Positions 8,060-16,476 of a DNA stretch of 64,000 bases are shown here, piece after piece; within the stretch, counting starts at the first letter, position 1, and every line of letters begins with the position of its first letter. Where the stretch lies: positions 1-64,000 of the forward strand of contig NZ_QUBS01000026.1 of the NCBI RefSeq assembly GCF_003390925.1. Direction: 5' to 3'. Below the pieces are notes generated by a model that saw only the letters and a program-made list of their open reading frames with translations, ran no database searches and was not told where the DNA came from. The position numbers were made by a program, and so were the translations under genes. The stretch is from Trinickia diaoshuihuensis (GTDB lineage: Bacteria; Pseudomonadota; Gammaproteobacteria; Burkholderiales; Burkholderiaceae).

Positions 8060-9442
8060 TCAATAAGCGTTCGTGTGGCGCAGGCCCTTGAAGATCGTCG
8101 CAAGGATGATCCGCATATCGAGCCGGAACGACCAGTTGCGCAGGTAGTAAAGATCGTGGGCGACGCGCTGCTCCATCTTCTCCACACGCTCCGTTTCACC
8201 CCGGAAGCCGTTCACCTGCGCCCAGCCCGTGATGCCCGGTTTGATGCGATAGCGATGGATGTAGCCCTGAACGATCGGCTGGTAGAGGTTGTCGTGCTCA
8301 ATCGCGTGCGGACGGGGCCCGACCACCGACATCTCGCCGCGCAGCACGTTGATGAACTGCGGAAGCTCATCTAGGCTGGTGCGGCGAAGGAATGCGCCCA
8401 CGCGGGTCACGCGCGGATCGCCTCGCTTGGCTTGTTCGACCACGCCGGCCTTCTGTGCATGCACGCGCATCGAACGGAATTTGTAGATCGTGAAGACGCG
8501 GCCGTCCACGCCTTTGCGGCGTTGCTTGAAGAAGACGGGACCGGGCGAACTCAGCTTCACGGCGATCGCGATGGCGATCATCACGGGCGCCAGCGCGATC
8601 AGCGCCGCGGCGGCGAACAGCCGATCGAACAGGTCCTTCTTGATGAGCGCGCTCGGGGGAACCGGAGAGGCGATCAAATTGATCGTCGGCAATCCCAGCA
8701 GATTGGTGACGCTGCCTTCGAACAGCGAGAGCGTGCGCACATCGGGCATGAAGCGGATATTGACGAGGTCGTTCTTAAATTCGTTGACGAGCTTCAGAAT
8801 GGCGGCTTCCTCGGCCAGCGGCAATGCGAGCCATACTTCGTCGAGGTCGTTTTCTCGTACGAATGAAGCGAACGCTTCGTGATCCTCGAACACGGGAATT
8901 TCCGGATGCGCGAGCGGCGCCGCGCCGGGCTTCGTGTTGTAGATCGCGGTGGCGCGAAAGCCCGTGGTGGGCGCGATCTCGATCTTACGAATGATGTCGT
9001 CGCAATGGCTGCCGCAACCGGCAATGGCAACCTGGTGCAAGTTCATGCCGGCCGTGCGCATGCGGGCGAGGACGGCATGCATCGACAGCCGGCCGCCGAT
9101 CATGCCGATGCCCGAGAGCAGCGTCCAATACCCGAACCATAGGCGCGATACGAGGTTCACCATATGGAGCGAGAACATGAGCGCCATGTCGCCTACTTGA
9201 ACGAGCGCCCAGGCGAGCGCGACTTGACGGATCAGTGCGCGTTTCGAACGGCCGCGCCACGATTCGTATACGCCGAACGTCGGGAATACGAGCAGCGACA
9301 AAGTGGCGGAAAAGGCGACGAAGGCCCAGTACAGGCGTCCGTCGGCAACGTCTTCGAATCGCAACTGCGATGCGATCAGGGCGCCCAGCACGATCATGCC
9401 GACGTCGAATACCCGCGCCCATAGGTCTTGCAGTCCACGCAT
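8060..9442 (-). CDS. wcaJ: Undecaprenyl-phosphate glucose phosphotransferase (WcaJ-like initiating transferase)
   Basis: 460 residues. N-terminal membrane helices (about 1-120) are followed by a CoA-binding-like domain ([17 protein letters not shown]). Then come one more hydrophobic segment and the bacterial sugar transferase domain ([61 protein letters not shown]). It would move a hexose-1-phosphate, probably glucose, from UDP-sugar onto undecaprenyl phosphate, the first step of the repeat unit. GGGAG lies 7 nt upstream of the ATG. It is first in the wcaJ-wza-wzy operon. Confidence 0.93.
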   Translation of the reverse strand: MRGLQDLWARVFDVGMIVLGALIASQLRFEDVADGRLYWAFVAFSATLSLLVFPTFGVYESWRGRSKRALIRQVALAWALVQVGDMALMFSLHMVNLVSRLWFGYWTLLSGIGMIGGRLSMHAVLARMRTAGMNLHQVAIAGCGSHCDDIIRKIEIAPTTGFRATAIYNTKPGAAPLAHPEIPVFEDHEAFASFVRENDLDEVWLALPLAEEAAILKLVNEFKNDLVNIRFMPDVRTLSLFEGSVTNLLGLPTINLIASPVPPSALIKKDLFDRLFAAAALIALAPVMIAIAIAVKLSSPGPVFFKQRRKGVDGRVFTIYKFRSMRVHAQKAGVVEQAKRGDPRVTRVGAFLRRTSLDELPQFINVLRGEMSVVGPRPHAIEHDNLYQPIVQGYIHRYRIKPGITGWAQVNGFRGETERVEKMEQRVAHDLYYLRNWSFRLDMRIILATIFKGLRHTNAY

Positions 9443-9469
9443 TTGTTTACTCCCAACCTGTGATCGTCC

Positions 9470-9491
9470 GCGCTCGCCGTGCGGCGAGCGC
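9470..9491. other. Strong hairpin between the regulator gene and wcaJ
   Basis: GCGCTCGCCG, TG, CGGCGAGCGC forms a 10-bp GC-rich stem with a 2-nt spacer. It lies 28 bp upstream of the wcaJ ATG and has no T-run. It could act on the leader of the operon transcript or mark the end of the regulator message. Confidence 0.4.
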
Positions 9492-9607
9492 GCCGTCGCG
9501 ACGCGAGCGCTCGCCCATCGCCCCAGCGGTTGACGATGGGGCGTTTGGCAAGCGATGCCGCGTCCGCCAGTGATCCATACGCCGATCCCTCCGGCGAATA
9601 TGCCGAG

Positions 9608-10630
9608 CTACTGACTCAGCGCGTGCTTGCGATAGACGGTGGGCGAGACGCCGTAGCGTTTGCGGAAGAGCCGCCCCAAACGGTCGCCGTTGCCCATGCC
9701 GCAGCGTCTGGCGATTTTGTCGACAGGCAGCTTGGTGCCTACGAGCATCGCGCAGATCGCCTCGAAGCGAAGCTGCATCAAATACTCGAGCGGCGTTACG
9801 CCGAACTCGCTCTTGAAACGCCGCAGATAATTGCGCACGCTCATGGCCGCGACGGCCGCGGCATCGGATACCGAAATATCGCTGCCGAAGTTCTCGCGCA
9901 TCCACCGCGTGGATTCGTGAATTTTGTCGACGGTGGTGTTCAAGCTCGGCGTCTCGCTGCGCGTCTTGACGACCTCGCCGACGGACGGCGGCAGGCTGCT
10001 GGCGATCCGAAGCGACATATCTTCGCCGTGATCGGACGCAATCTGCGTCAGCGCCATTTGCGCGGCTTTTTGATTCAAGGCCCACGCCGGCATCGAGCCG
10101 GAACCGATCCAGAAGACGGGCACGCTTGGACGCGCGTGCGCGCCGATATCCACTCCGAAGGAGGATGCATGGCGCACGGCGGCCGCATGCGCGGGCGAAC
10201 CGGAGCCCGATAGCCAGCGCGCGAGCTGCACGTCGAAGCCCGATGTCACACGGACGTCGTTGCTCGCGACGTATAACGCATGAAAATCGCCGACCGAATA
10301 CGCGTCGAGCCGCTGCGTCATCACGGCGATCGACGACGAACTGGTGACGGGCCCCCCAAGCTTGGACAGCAGCGACACTCGGTATGGCGGCTGACCGCTC
10401 GAAAAGCGCATCAGTGCGTTGGCCAATTGAAAGACCTCGCTGATCACGCCCGTCGTAAACAGACAGTGACCGTCGAAGATGAGGATCCCGATATGGCGCG
10501 CGTCTGCGAGCGAGGTCATTTCTCGCCGCATGACGTGCGGTGAAGTAAGTACAGTGGCGCGATCCACGAAGCTTTCCTCCGCATGGTGAACACACATAGG
10601 GTGTTGCGGTGCATCATCGGTAATCATCAT
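9608..10630 (-). CDS. GlxA-like transcriptional regulator (DJ-1/PfpI-like domain plus AraC HTH)
   Basis: 340 residues. An N-terminal DJ-1/PfpI-like fold starts near RHIGILIFDGHCLF. The C-terminal AraC-type helix-turn-helix region (about 235-335) contains MSVRNYLRRFKSEFGVTPLEYL and CGMGNGDRLGRLFRKRYGVSP. It lies between the two exopolysaccharide operons and is divergent from manC, so it is the likely local regulator. The first ~37 residues have no clear counterpart in the family and no good ribosome site precedes them; an internal ATG (MTSLADARHIG) may be the true start. Confidence 0.85.
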   Translation of the reverse strand: MMITDDAPQHPMCVHHAEESFVDRATVLTSPHVMRREMTSLADARHIGILIFDGHCLFTTGVISEVFQLANALMRFSSGQPPYRVSLLSKLGGPVTSSSSIAVMTQRLDAYSVGDFHALYVASNDVRVTSGFDVQLARWLSGSGSPAHAAAVRHASSFGVDIGAHARPSVPVFWIGSGSMPAWALNQKAAQMALTQIASDHGEDMSLRIASSLPPSVGEVVKTRSETPSLNTTVDKIHESTRWMRENFGSDISVSDAAAVAAMSVRNYLRRFKSEFGVTPLEYLMQLRFEAICAMLVGTKLPVDKIARRCGMGNGDRLGRLFRKRYGVSPTVYRKHALSQ

Positions 10631-11095
10631 GATGCCACGTCGATTTTTGTAGAAAAAGCTGGCCGAAATCGACGTGTATTTGGCGCCAGTGGTCGCCTCT
10701 CGAAAATATATGCGCGGTAGTATTTTTTATATTTTTGTTAAAAATTTTTACAAACTCGGATTTTTTTCGTGCAACCCCTCGAACGGGGCAAGCATAAGCC
10801 TGAAGGCCTTGTCAGGACGGGCTCGGTAAAAAGTAACCCTAATTAATCGGAAAGATTGTCGATTCGCATAATTGCATCGATCTGCCATTTACCGATCTTA
10901 AGCGTTCGGGCATTCGTAATGTTTCTCCACACTCGACTAAATCGGTCAACACATCGGGCTTTTGCGACCATCGGGATTGCGCATCGGTATGACTGGCTAT
11001 GCTTCACAGCAACATGAACCCAAGCGGTGGGTCGGGCCATCTTTGCGCGCCGTCGCCGCACTTCATGCTCATGGACCCACTAGGAGAACAAGCTG
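10631..11095. promoter_or_regulatory. 465-bp divergent promoter region between regulator and manC
   Basis: No gene is seen. The stretch is strongly AT-rich around 10700-10770 and holds an imperfect palindrome (10734-10754). It must carry the promoters for the minus-strand regulator and for the plus-strand manC operon. AGGAGA at 11082-11087 is the manC ribosome site. Confidence 0.6.
10734..10754. promoter_or_regulatory. AT-rich imperfect palindrome, candidate regulator site
   Basis: TTTGT-T-AAAAATTTTT-ACAAA: the arms TTTGT/ACAAA and AAAAA/TTTTT pair with one unpaired base. It stands inside the most AT-rich part of the divergent promoter region, flanked by other T-tracts. Confidence 0.45.
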
Positions 11096-12634
11096 ATGAG
11101 TACTCCTGTTGAAACGAGGGAGAGGCCCCGTGTGAACGGTGCGGCGACGCAGTTGCGCGCACCGCACACGCTGGCCGCGCAGCAGGCGCTGCGAACGCGC
11201 GCTGTCGTGCTCGCGGGCGGCTCGGGCACACGGCTATGGCCGCTCTCGCGCAAACACTTCCCGAAGCAGCTCGTCGACGTGCTAGGGGCGGGATCGTTGC
11301 TGCAGATGACGGTCCGGCGGCTGCAGCGGCTCGCGGATGTCGAACTCGCGATCGACGAGTCGCCGATCATCGTGTGCGGCGCCGAACACCGCGCCGTTAG
11401 CGCGCAGCAGTTGGAACAGCTCGGCATTCGTGCTCGCTTCATCATCGAGCCGAGCGGACGCAATACGGCGCCGGCGCTTTCGCTCGCGGCGCTTCACGCG
11501 CTCGAGGACGGCGGCGACGCCGTGCTCGCCGTCATGCCGGCCGATCACATGATCGCGGACGTCGCCGCATTCCAGCGCGCCGTCGCCGTGGCGTCGCGCC
11601 ATGCGGAGCGCGGCGCGATCGTGACGCTCGGTATCCGGCCCACGCGCGCGGAAACCGGCTACGGCTATATCGAACCGGGCGACGAGGTGGAAGACGGCAC
11701 GGCGCGTAAGATCGCGCGCTTCGTCGAAAAACCTCCGATCGAAGTGGCGCGTTCTTACTTGGCCTCCGGCAAGTATTTCTGGAACAGCGGCATTTTCGTA
11801 GTGCGTGCAAGCGTCTGGCTCTCGACTTTGCAGCAGATGCAACCCGACACTTACGCGGCGTGCTCGGCCGCTTACGAGGCGGGGCAAGACAGCGCGGGGG
11901 GCTTTAAGCCGCACGAGCAATTGTTCGCGGACGTGCCGTCCGATTCCATCGACTATGCCGTGATGGAAAACTTGGCGCGCGGCGGAGACGTCGAGGGTGT
12001 CGTCGTGCCGCTGGACGCCGAGTGGTCCGATTTGGGCTCCTGGGACTCCGTGTGGGACGCGCTGGGCAAGGACGAAAACGGCAACGTGGCCTCGGGCCGC
12101 GTACTGATGGAAGACGCGAACTCGTGCTACGTGCGCGCCGAGAGCCGGCTCGTGACGTGCGTGGGCGTGTCGGATCTCGTGGTCGTCGAAACGGCCGATG
12201 CGGTGCTCGTCGTCGATCGTTCGCGCGTGCAAGACGTGAAGCGCATCGTTGGACGCATCGCGGATCAGCAAGGCCCCGAAGTCGATGCGCACCGCAAGGT
12301 GCAGCGTCCGTGGGGATGCTACGACTCGATCGACAAGGGCGAGCGCTTCCAGGTGAAGCACATCGTCGTCGAAGCCGGCGCGCAGCTCTCGCTGCAACTG
12401 CACCACCATCGCGCCGAGCACTGGATCGTCGTACGCGGAACCGCGCTCGTTACACGCGGCGAAGAGCAGTTCCTGCTCGGCGAAAACCAATCGACCTATA
12501 TCCCGCTCGGCGTCAAGCACCGGCTCGAAAACCCGGGGAAGGTACCCCTTGAACTCATCGAGGTTCAATCGGGCGCCTATCTCGGAGAGGACGACATCGT
12601 CCGTTTCGAGGACGTCTACGGACGCGCGAACTGA
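11096..12634 (+). CDS. manC: Mannose-1-phosphate guanylyltransferase / mannose-6-phosphate isomerase
   Basis: 512 residues, type II bifunctional family. The nucleotidyltransferase signature GGSGTRLWPLSRKHFPKQL is at 41-59, and the FVEKP motif is near 209, followed by GKYFWNSGIFV. The C-terminal cupin isomerase domain shows RPWGCYD, LSLQLHHHRAEHWIVVRGTA and YIPLGVKHRLEN. It interconverts fructose-6-P and mannose-6-P and makes GDP-mannose from mannose-1-P, so the polymer probably contains mannose or a GDP-mannose-derived sugar. AGGAGA lies 8 nt before the ATG. It is the first gene of the plus-strand operon. The ~30-residue N-terminal extension is unusual but reads as coding. Confidence 0.94.
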   Translation: MSTPVETRERPRVNGAATQLRAPHTLAAQQALRTRAVVLAGGSGTRLWPLSRKHFPKQLVDVLGAGSLLQMTVRRLQRLADVELAIDESPIIVCGAEHRAVSAQQLEQLGIRARFIIEPSGRNTAPALSLAALHALEDGGDAVLAVMPADHMIADVAAFQRAVAVASRHAERGAIVTLGIRPTRAETGYGYIEPGDEVEDGTARKIARFVEKPPIEVARSYLASGKYFWNSGIFVVRASVWLSTLQQMQPDTYAACSAAYEAGQDSAGGFKPHEQLFADVPSDSIDYAVMENLARGGDVEGVVVPLDAEWSDLGSWDSVWDALGKDENGNVASGRVLMEDANSCYVRAESRLVTCVGVSDLVVVETADAVLVVDRSRVQDVKRIVGRIADQQGPEVDAHRKVQRPWGCYDSIDKGERFQVKHIVVEAGAQLSLQLHHHRAEHWIVVRGTALVTRGEEQFLLGENQSTYIPLGVKHRLENPGKVPLELIEVQSGAYLGEDDIVRFEDVYGRAN

Positions 12635-12696
12635 ACGGCGCGGCCGCGAGCGTCATCGGCGCGAGCGGCCGCGGCGCGTTTGCCGGAGGAGCATAC

Positions 12697-12726
12697 GTGG
12701 CAACCGTTTCTGAACTCGATCCATGA
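12697..12726 (+). CDS. Possible 9-codon leader peptide
   Basis: GTG GCA ACC GTT TCT GAA CTC GAT CCA TGA follows a strong GGAGGA (12685-12690). Its stop overlaps the ATG of the 56-codon ORF as ATGA. It could couple translation into that ORF, or mark a small frameshift in a longer gene. Confidence 0.3.
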   Translation: MATVSELDP

Positions 12727-12893
12727 ACGTTTACGACGCTGCGTTGGAGCATGTCCGAAATTCGATCGCGACGGCGGAGGTGCTGGGTCTGAAGTCCTGC
12801 GCCATTCTCGTCTCCGATCTGAAGCTCGTGCTCGAGATGCTGGAGGATGCCGTACGCAACCAGCAGGGCGGCACGCAACATAAAGCGCAATAG
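12723..12893 (+). CDS. Small hypothetical protein between manC and wzc
   Basis: 56 codons beginning MNVYDAALEH and ending TQHKAQ. The middle is amphipathic and helix-prone (ATAEVLGLKSCAILVSDLK, then EMLEDAVRN). An in-frame stop at 12711 fixes the start at 12723. It has no ribosome site of its own; the GGAGGA at 12685 serves the 9-codon frame whose TGA overlaps this ATG. It lies 88 bp after manC and 47 bp before wzc. I recognise no family. Its position suggests a small accessory factor of polysaccharide assembly, but that is inference. Confidence 0.5.
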   Translation: MNVYDAALEHVRNSIATAEVLGLKSCAILVSDLKLVLEMLEDAVRNQQGGTQHKAQ

Positions 12894-12940
12894 AGGCGGA
12901 CGCGATCCTGACGACGCTTTCATTTTCAAGGACGACGCCA

Positions 12941-15268
12941 GTGAATGATTTGGCTTTGAATTCTCTTTACGTGCAAACAAGCGGCGAACGCAGCCAAATG
13001 TCGGCACGCGATATGTTGAGGCTCTTGCGCGACCACATTTTGGAGGTGCTGGGCGTCACGCTATTCGTGACCGCGTTGGCGCTTGCCTACGTGTTTCTCG
13101 CGACGCCCGTGTACGAGGCCGATGTGCTCGTGCGCGTGGATCAAACCGAACCGAACGCGCTCGGGCTTTCGTCGTTGAACGGACAGCAGGGCCAGCAATA
13201 TACGCCGCCGCCGCCGTCGCCCTCGGCGGAGATGGCCGTCATGCAAAGCCGCTCGGTGCTCGAGCCCATCATCCAGAAATATCGGTTCGACGTCACGATC
13301 ACCCCGAAGACGTTGCCGTTGCTCGGCCCCCTTGCGAACCGGTTCGCAACGCCCGGACAGCCGTCGGGCGCCTGGTTCGGCATGCGCTCCTATGCGTGGG
13401 GCGGCGAGCAAATCCATATCGGTCAACTCGACGTGCCGCATTCGCTCGAAGAGCGCGATTTGACCTTGACCGCGCTCGACGGCGGCCGCTACGAGCTTAG
13501 CGGTCCCGGCGGCACGATTTTGACGGGCAAGGTCGGCGAACTCGCGCGTTCGAGCAATGGCGTCTCGATGCTCGTGACGCAGCTCGTGGCGCGGCCCGGT
13601 ACGCAGTTCGGCGTCAAGCACTGGGCGATGCTCGATGCGATCAAACGCTTCAGCAAGGATCTGAAGGTTAGCGACAAGGTGAAAGACACGGGCCTCGTGC
13701 AAATCGCCTATACGGATTCGAATCCCGGCATGGCCGCGGAGATCGCGAACGCGATTTCGCAGCAATATATGACGACGGCCGTGGCCACGCGCCAACGCAA
13801 CGATACCGCAACGCTCGCCTTCATCACCAAAGAGCTGCCGCGTCTGCACGCCGAGCTGGAGCAAGCCGAACAAGCGCAGGCGTCGTATCAAACGACGGCT
13901 CAATCGATGCAGCCGACCACGGAAGCGCAAGCGTATCTGCAAGGCGGCATCGACTTCGACCGCCGCATCGCGGATCTGCAGATCCAACGCACGCAGTTGC
14001 TCGACAAATACACGCCCGACAGCCGCTGGGTGCGCAATATCGATCAGCAGTTGAGTCAATTGCAAGCGCAAAAGGAGCAGTTCAATGCGCGCTTCAGCGC
14101 GATGCCGGCGTCCGAGCGTAAGAACGCCGACCTGGCGCGTAACGCGAAGGTGGCCGAAGCGGTCTATCTCGGCATGACGCAAAAGGCGGAGGAGCTCTCG
14201 GTGCGCCGCGCCAGCACGACCGGCGGTGCCCACATCGTGGACGAAGCGGAAGTGCCGTTCAAGCCCGTGAAGCCCGAGCCGCTGTTGATTTTGCCGGGCG
14301 GCGCCGTGCTCGGTCTGTTGCTCGGCACGATGTCGGTGTTCGTGCGCCGCCATGTGATGACGGGCGTGACCGATCCGCTTTTCGTCGAGGCGCGCCTTGG
14401 CGTGCCGCTGATGGGGGAAGTGTTTTACAGCCAGCAGCAAATCCGCCTCGACCAAGAGATCGGCGCGCTGCAACGGCGCTCGTTGGCCTCGCGCAGCACG
14501 GCCGGGACCCCTGCGCGGCTCCCGCACCAAGTGCCGGTCGACGCGCGTACGGCGGCCCCGGGCGCCGGCGTATCGAAAGTGCTGGCGGACCGCTATCCCG
14601 ACGATCCCACGATCGAAGCGTTGCGCAGCGTGCGTACGGCGCTCTCGCTCGATCTCGCTCATGCGCCCAACAACATCGTCATGATGGCCGGGCCGACGCC
14701 TTCGGCGGGCAAGAGCTTCGTGGCCGCGAATATGGCCGTGCTGCATGCGGAGGTGGGCTCACGTGTACTGCTGATCGATGCGGATATGCGCAACGGCCAC
14801 CTTGCCTACTTCTTCGGCCAGCCGAATCGCGGCGGGCTCTCGGAGGTGCTCAAGGGCGCGATGCAGCCGCATGAGGCGCTGCGCCGCACGAGCGTGGAAG
14901 GATTGACGCTGATGTCGTGCGGCAGCCGCATCACGAACCCCGCGGCGCTGCTCATGCGTCAAAACTTCCGCGCGATGCTGCAGCAGTTCTCGCGCGAGTA
15001 CGACCTCGTCATCGTCGATACGCCGCCGTTCCTCGTCGTGACCGACGCCGCGATCATCGCGGGCGATGCGGGCGCAACCGTGCTCGTGCTGCGCTCGGGC
15101 ATGCAGAGCGAGGAGGAAATCGCCGAGACGGTCAGGAAACTCGAGCGCTCGGAGGCGCGCGTAACGGGCGCCGTGTTCAACGCGATTCCGCCTACCCGCA
15201 GTCACCGGTATTACGGCTATTACGGGTCGGGCGACGATACGGAACCGGTGTTCGACGCGCAAGCTTGA
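12941..15268 (+). CDS. wzc: Polysaccharide co-polymerase / tyrosine autokinase (Wzc-type)
   Basis: 775 residues. An N-terminal Wzz-like domain has the first membrane helix around 26-48 and the second near FKPVKPEPLLILPGGAVLG. A periplasmic coiled-coil region (about 270-400) lies between them. The cytoplasmic BY-kinase domain carries Walker A GPTPSAGKSF (about 582-591), LLIDADMRNG and VIVDTPPFLVV. The C-terminal Tyr cluster RYYGYYG is the autophosphorylation tail. It pairs with Wza to control chain length and export at the inner membrane. The start is GTG at 12941, preceded by AAGG. Confidence 0.94.
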   Translation: MNDLALNSLYVQTSGERSQMSARDMLRLLRDHILEVLGVTLFVTALALAYVFLATPVYEADVLVRVDQTEPNALGLSSLNGQQGQQYTPPPPSPSAEMAVMQSRSVLEPIIQKYRFDVTITPKTLPLLGPLANRFATPGQPSGAWFGMRSYAWGGEQIHIGQLDVPHSLEERDLTLTALDGGRYELSGPGGTILTGKVGELARSSNGVSMLVTQLVARPGTQFGVKHWAMLDAIKRFSKDLKVSDKVKDTGLVQIAYTDSNPGMAAEIANAISQQYMTTAVATRQRNDTATLAFITKELPRLHAELEQAEQAQASYQTTAQSMQPTTEAQAYLQGGIDFDRRIADLQIQRTQLLDKYTPDSRWVRNIDQQLSQLQAQKEQFNARFSAMPASERKNADLARNAKVAEAVYLGMTQKAEELSVRRASTTGGAHIVDEAEVPFKPVKPEPLLILPGGAVLGLLLGTMSVFVRRHVMTGVTDPLFVEARLGVPLMGEVFYSQQQIRLDQEIGALQRRSLASRSTAGTPARLPHQVPVDARTAAPGAGVSKVLADRYPDDPTIEALRSVRTALSLDLAHAPNNIVMMAGPTPSAGKSFVAANMAVLHAEVGSRVLLIDADMRNGHLAYFFGQPNRGGLSEVLKGAMQPHEALRRTSVEGLTLMSCGSRITNPAALLMRQNFRAMLQQFSREYDLVIVDTPPFLVVTDAAIIAGDAGATVLVLRSGMQSEEEIAETVRKLERSEARVTGAVFNAIPPTRSHRYYGYYGSGDDTEPVFDAQA

Positions 15269-15275
15269 GTGGCGC

Positions 15276-15295
15276 CGGCCGCGTGCGCGCGGCCG
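15276..15295 (+). other. GC hairpin in the wzc-GT4 gap
   Basis: CGGCCGCG (15276-15283), TGCG loop, CGCGGCCG (15288-15295): a perfect 8-bp stem 8 bp after the wzc stop. There is no T-run, so it is more likely an mRNA-stability or attenuation element than a terminator. A related GCGGCCGC pair lies after manC (12640-12672). Confidence 0.4.
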
Positions 15296-15321
15296 CGCCG
15301 GACAAATCATTTAGGAGCACT

Positions 15322-16449
15322 ATGCATCTCGTGGTCAACGGCAAGTTCACCGCGCAACGTCTGACGGGCGTTCAGCGCGTGGCTTACGAGCTGATGCGCG
15401 CGGTCCGATCCAATCAAACGGCCGCCGACGAGATCGAGGTGGCCGTCCCCCGCAACGCGATCGCATCGGCCTCGCCGATCGAGCGCCTGCGTCCCGTGCC
15501 GTGGCTCAAGGGCGATCTGTGGGAGCAAATCGCGTTGCCTTTGGCCACGCGCGGCGAGTTGCTGCTGAGCTTGTGCAACAGCGGGCCGGTTTTCAAACGG
15601 CGCCACGTGGTGATGGTCCACGACATGGCCGTCTACGATACGCCTCACACGTTCTCGTGGACGTTCCGTACCTGGTATCGCGTCAAGTTTTCCTTGCTCG
15701 TCCGCCATGCCCCGATTCTGTTGACGGTGTCCGATTTCTCGAAGTCGCGCATTTGCGCGCTGCTCGGCGTGGAAGAGTCGCGAGTACGCGTCGTGCGTCC
15801 GGGCGCGGATCATTTCGAGCGGATCGTTCCGGAGCCGGCGATCGTCGAACGCTTGGGTCTGTCTGGCGTGAAGTACTGTGTGATCGTAGGCAGCCTCGAT
15901 CCGCGCAAGAATCTCGCGCGCGTGCTGGCCGCGCTCGGCCGGCTCGGTCACTTGCGCGACGTGAAATTCGTCATCGTGGGCGGCGCCAACACGCGCGTTT
16001 TCGCGCAGGCGGGCGCGCCGCATCTTGCCGCGGCGGCCGGCGGCGAGACCGCGCAGATCGTACGAGCCGGATACGTTTCGGACGCCGAACTCAAGGCGCT
16101 TTACGAGCATGCCGCCTGCCTAGCCTTTCCGTCGCTATACGAGGGCTTCGGGTTGCCGCCGCTCGAGGCGATGTATTGCGGCTGCCCGGCGATCGTCTCC
16201 CGGCACCCGGCCTTGGCCGAAGCGTGCGGTGATGCAGCGATGTATTGCGATGCCGAATCGGTCGAGGATATCGCGCAAAAGATGGAACGCATGTTGACGG
16301 ACGATGCGCTGCGCACGCGCTATAAGCAAGCCGGCTTGCTGCATACGCATGCTCACGGGTGGGATCGCGCGGCGCGCGAATTGACCAAGATTCTGAGAGG
16401 GGAGACATATGAAACAGGGCCTGCGATCGCCGTTCGATCGGCCGCGTAG
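15322..16449 (+). CDS. Glycosyltransferase, GT4-type (GT-B fold)
   Basis: 375 residues starting MHLVVNGKFTAQRLTGVQRV, the usual GT4 N-terminal glycine-rich region. The C-terminal donor-binding domain has YCVIVGSLDPRKNLARVLAA and the E-x7-E element EGFGLPPLE, followed by CGCPAIVSRHPALAE. It transfers a sugar, perhaps mannose from GDP-mannose, onto the growing lipid-linked unit. The open frame continues upstream over wzc, but AGGAG lies just before the ATG at 15322. Together with the GT2 at 19763 it is one of only two glycosyltransferases seen. Confidence 0.88.
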   Translation: MHLVVNGKFTAQRLTGVQRVAYELMRAVRSNQTAADEIEVAVPRNAIASASPIERLRPVPWLKGDLWEQIALPLATRGELLLSLCNSGPVFKRRHVVMVHDMAVYDTPHTFSWTFRTWYRVKFSLLVRHAPILLTVSDFSKSRICALLGVEESRVRVVRPGADHFERIVPEPAIVERLGLSGVKYCVIVGSLDPRKNLARVLAALGRLGHLRDVKFVIVGGANTRVFAQAGAPHLAAAAGGETAQIVRAGYVSDAELKALYEHAACLAFPSLYEGFGLPPLEAMYCGCPAIVSRHPALAEACGDAAMYCDAESVEDIAQKMERMLTDDALRTRYKQAGLLHTHAHGWDRAARELTKILRGETYETGPAIAVRSAA

Positions 16450-16476
16450 CGCACTGCTGAGCAATGAGCGACGTGC

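Noticed and set aside
11282..12568. 428-codon minus-strand frame
   Set aside because: It is antisense to manC, with His/Arg-rich content and no family likeness.
13061..14746. 561-codon minus-strand frame
   Set aside because: It lies antisense within wzc and is made of Arg/His/Ala runs; a third-position GC artefact.
14917..15321. Upstream extension of the GT4 frame over the end of wzc
   Set aside because: The wzc frame is clearly coding here and AGGAG precedes the ATG at 15322.
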